Assembly (NCBI GenBank): GCA_002159155.1
Contig: LZRQ01000038.1
Location: 1-23,266, forward strand
Reading direction: 5' to 3'
Origin: Firmicutes bacterium ZCTH02-B6
GTDB lineage: Bacteria; Bacillota; Limnochordia; Limnochordales; ZCTH02-B6
Length of the DNA stretch: 23,266 bases
Shown here in pieces: positions 23,228-23,266 of the stretch (the first letter of the stretch is position 1; every line of letters starts with the position of its first letter). Both the position numbers and the translations under genes were made by a program. Below the pieces are notes generated by a model, which was not told the origin of the DNA, ran no database searches, and worked only from the letters and a program-made list of their open reading frames with translations.

Positions 23228-23264
23228 TGGGCCGCCCTTGGGAGATTTTAACCGGCCCATTTTC
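23228..23264 (+). terminator. Possible rho-independent terminator at the end of the envelope cluster
   Basis: TGGGCCG (23228-23234) pairs with CGGCCCA (23253-23259), a 7-bp GC-rich stem, followed immediately by TTTTC. The 18-nt loop contains a small CCCTTGGG inner stem. It begins 14 nt after the permease 2 stop, a usual distance for a terminator. Confidence 0.5.
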
Positions 23265-23266
23265 AG

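Overview
The window is a GC-rich bacterial chromosome segment. Genes are tightly packed, GTG and TTG starts are common, and most starts have strong GGAGG-type ribosome binding sites. The gene set (a Tat-exported sugar-binding protein, a Ski2-type DEVH helicase, TrmL, a PspC-domain protein, an M50 protease with CBS domains) together with the strong Shine-Dalgarno usage fits a high-GC, probably thermophilic Bacillota lineage of the Limnochordia/Symbiobacteriia kind. That placement is an inference from protein style and was not tested against a database. No phage, transposon, CRISPR array, tRNA or rRNA is visible.

Layout. (1) 1-1532: the end of an unknown membrane protein, then an MgtC/DUF4010 membrane protein ending at a perfect 13-bp stem-loop. 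(2) 1566-5286, minus: a carbohydrate ABC importer operon (two permeases, then the Tat-signal binding protein) with no ATPase. Its promoter is near consensus and lies in an AT-rich island. (3) 5318-7360, minus: a Ski2/HelY-type RNA helicase. (4) 7550-12355: a molybdenum-hydroxylase locus. A MocA-like cytidylyltransferase on the plus strand converges on and overlaps a minus-strand operon encoding the FAD, [2Fe-2S] and molybdopterin subunits of a xanthine-dehydrogenase-family enzyme plus a MoaD-like protein. (5) 12513-15766, plus: a DrrA-type ABC ATPase, two ABC-2 permeases and a 49-residue single-pass membrane protein. (6) 15843-17681: divergent rtcB (minus) and trmL (plus), both RNA-maintenance genes; trmL looks leaderless. 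(7) 17759-23214, plus: MscS-type channel, PspC-domain protein, M50 site-2 protease with CBS domains and two FtsX/MacB-type permeases, closely packed and followed by a possible terminator.

How the parts relate. The XDH-family subunits, MocA and the MoaD-like protein form a coherent molybdenum-cofactor enzyme module whose substrate cannot be assigned. The cluster at the right edge looks like an envelope-homeostasis operon: osmotic valve, PspC-type envelope stress protein, intramembrane protease and MacB-like permeases. The overlapping stop and start of protease and permease (ATGA) suggest joint expression. It is the best candidate in the window for an under-described system, although each family is known.
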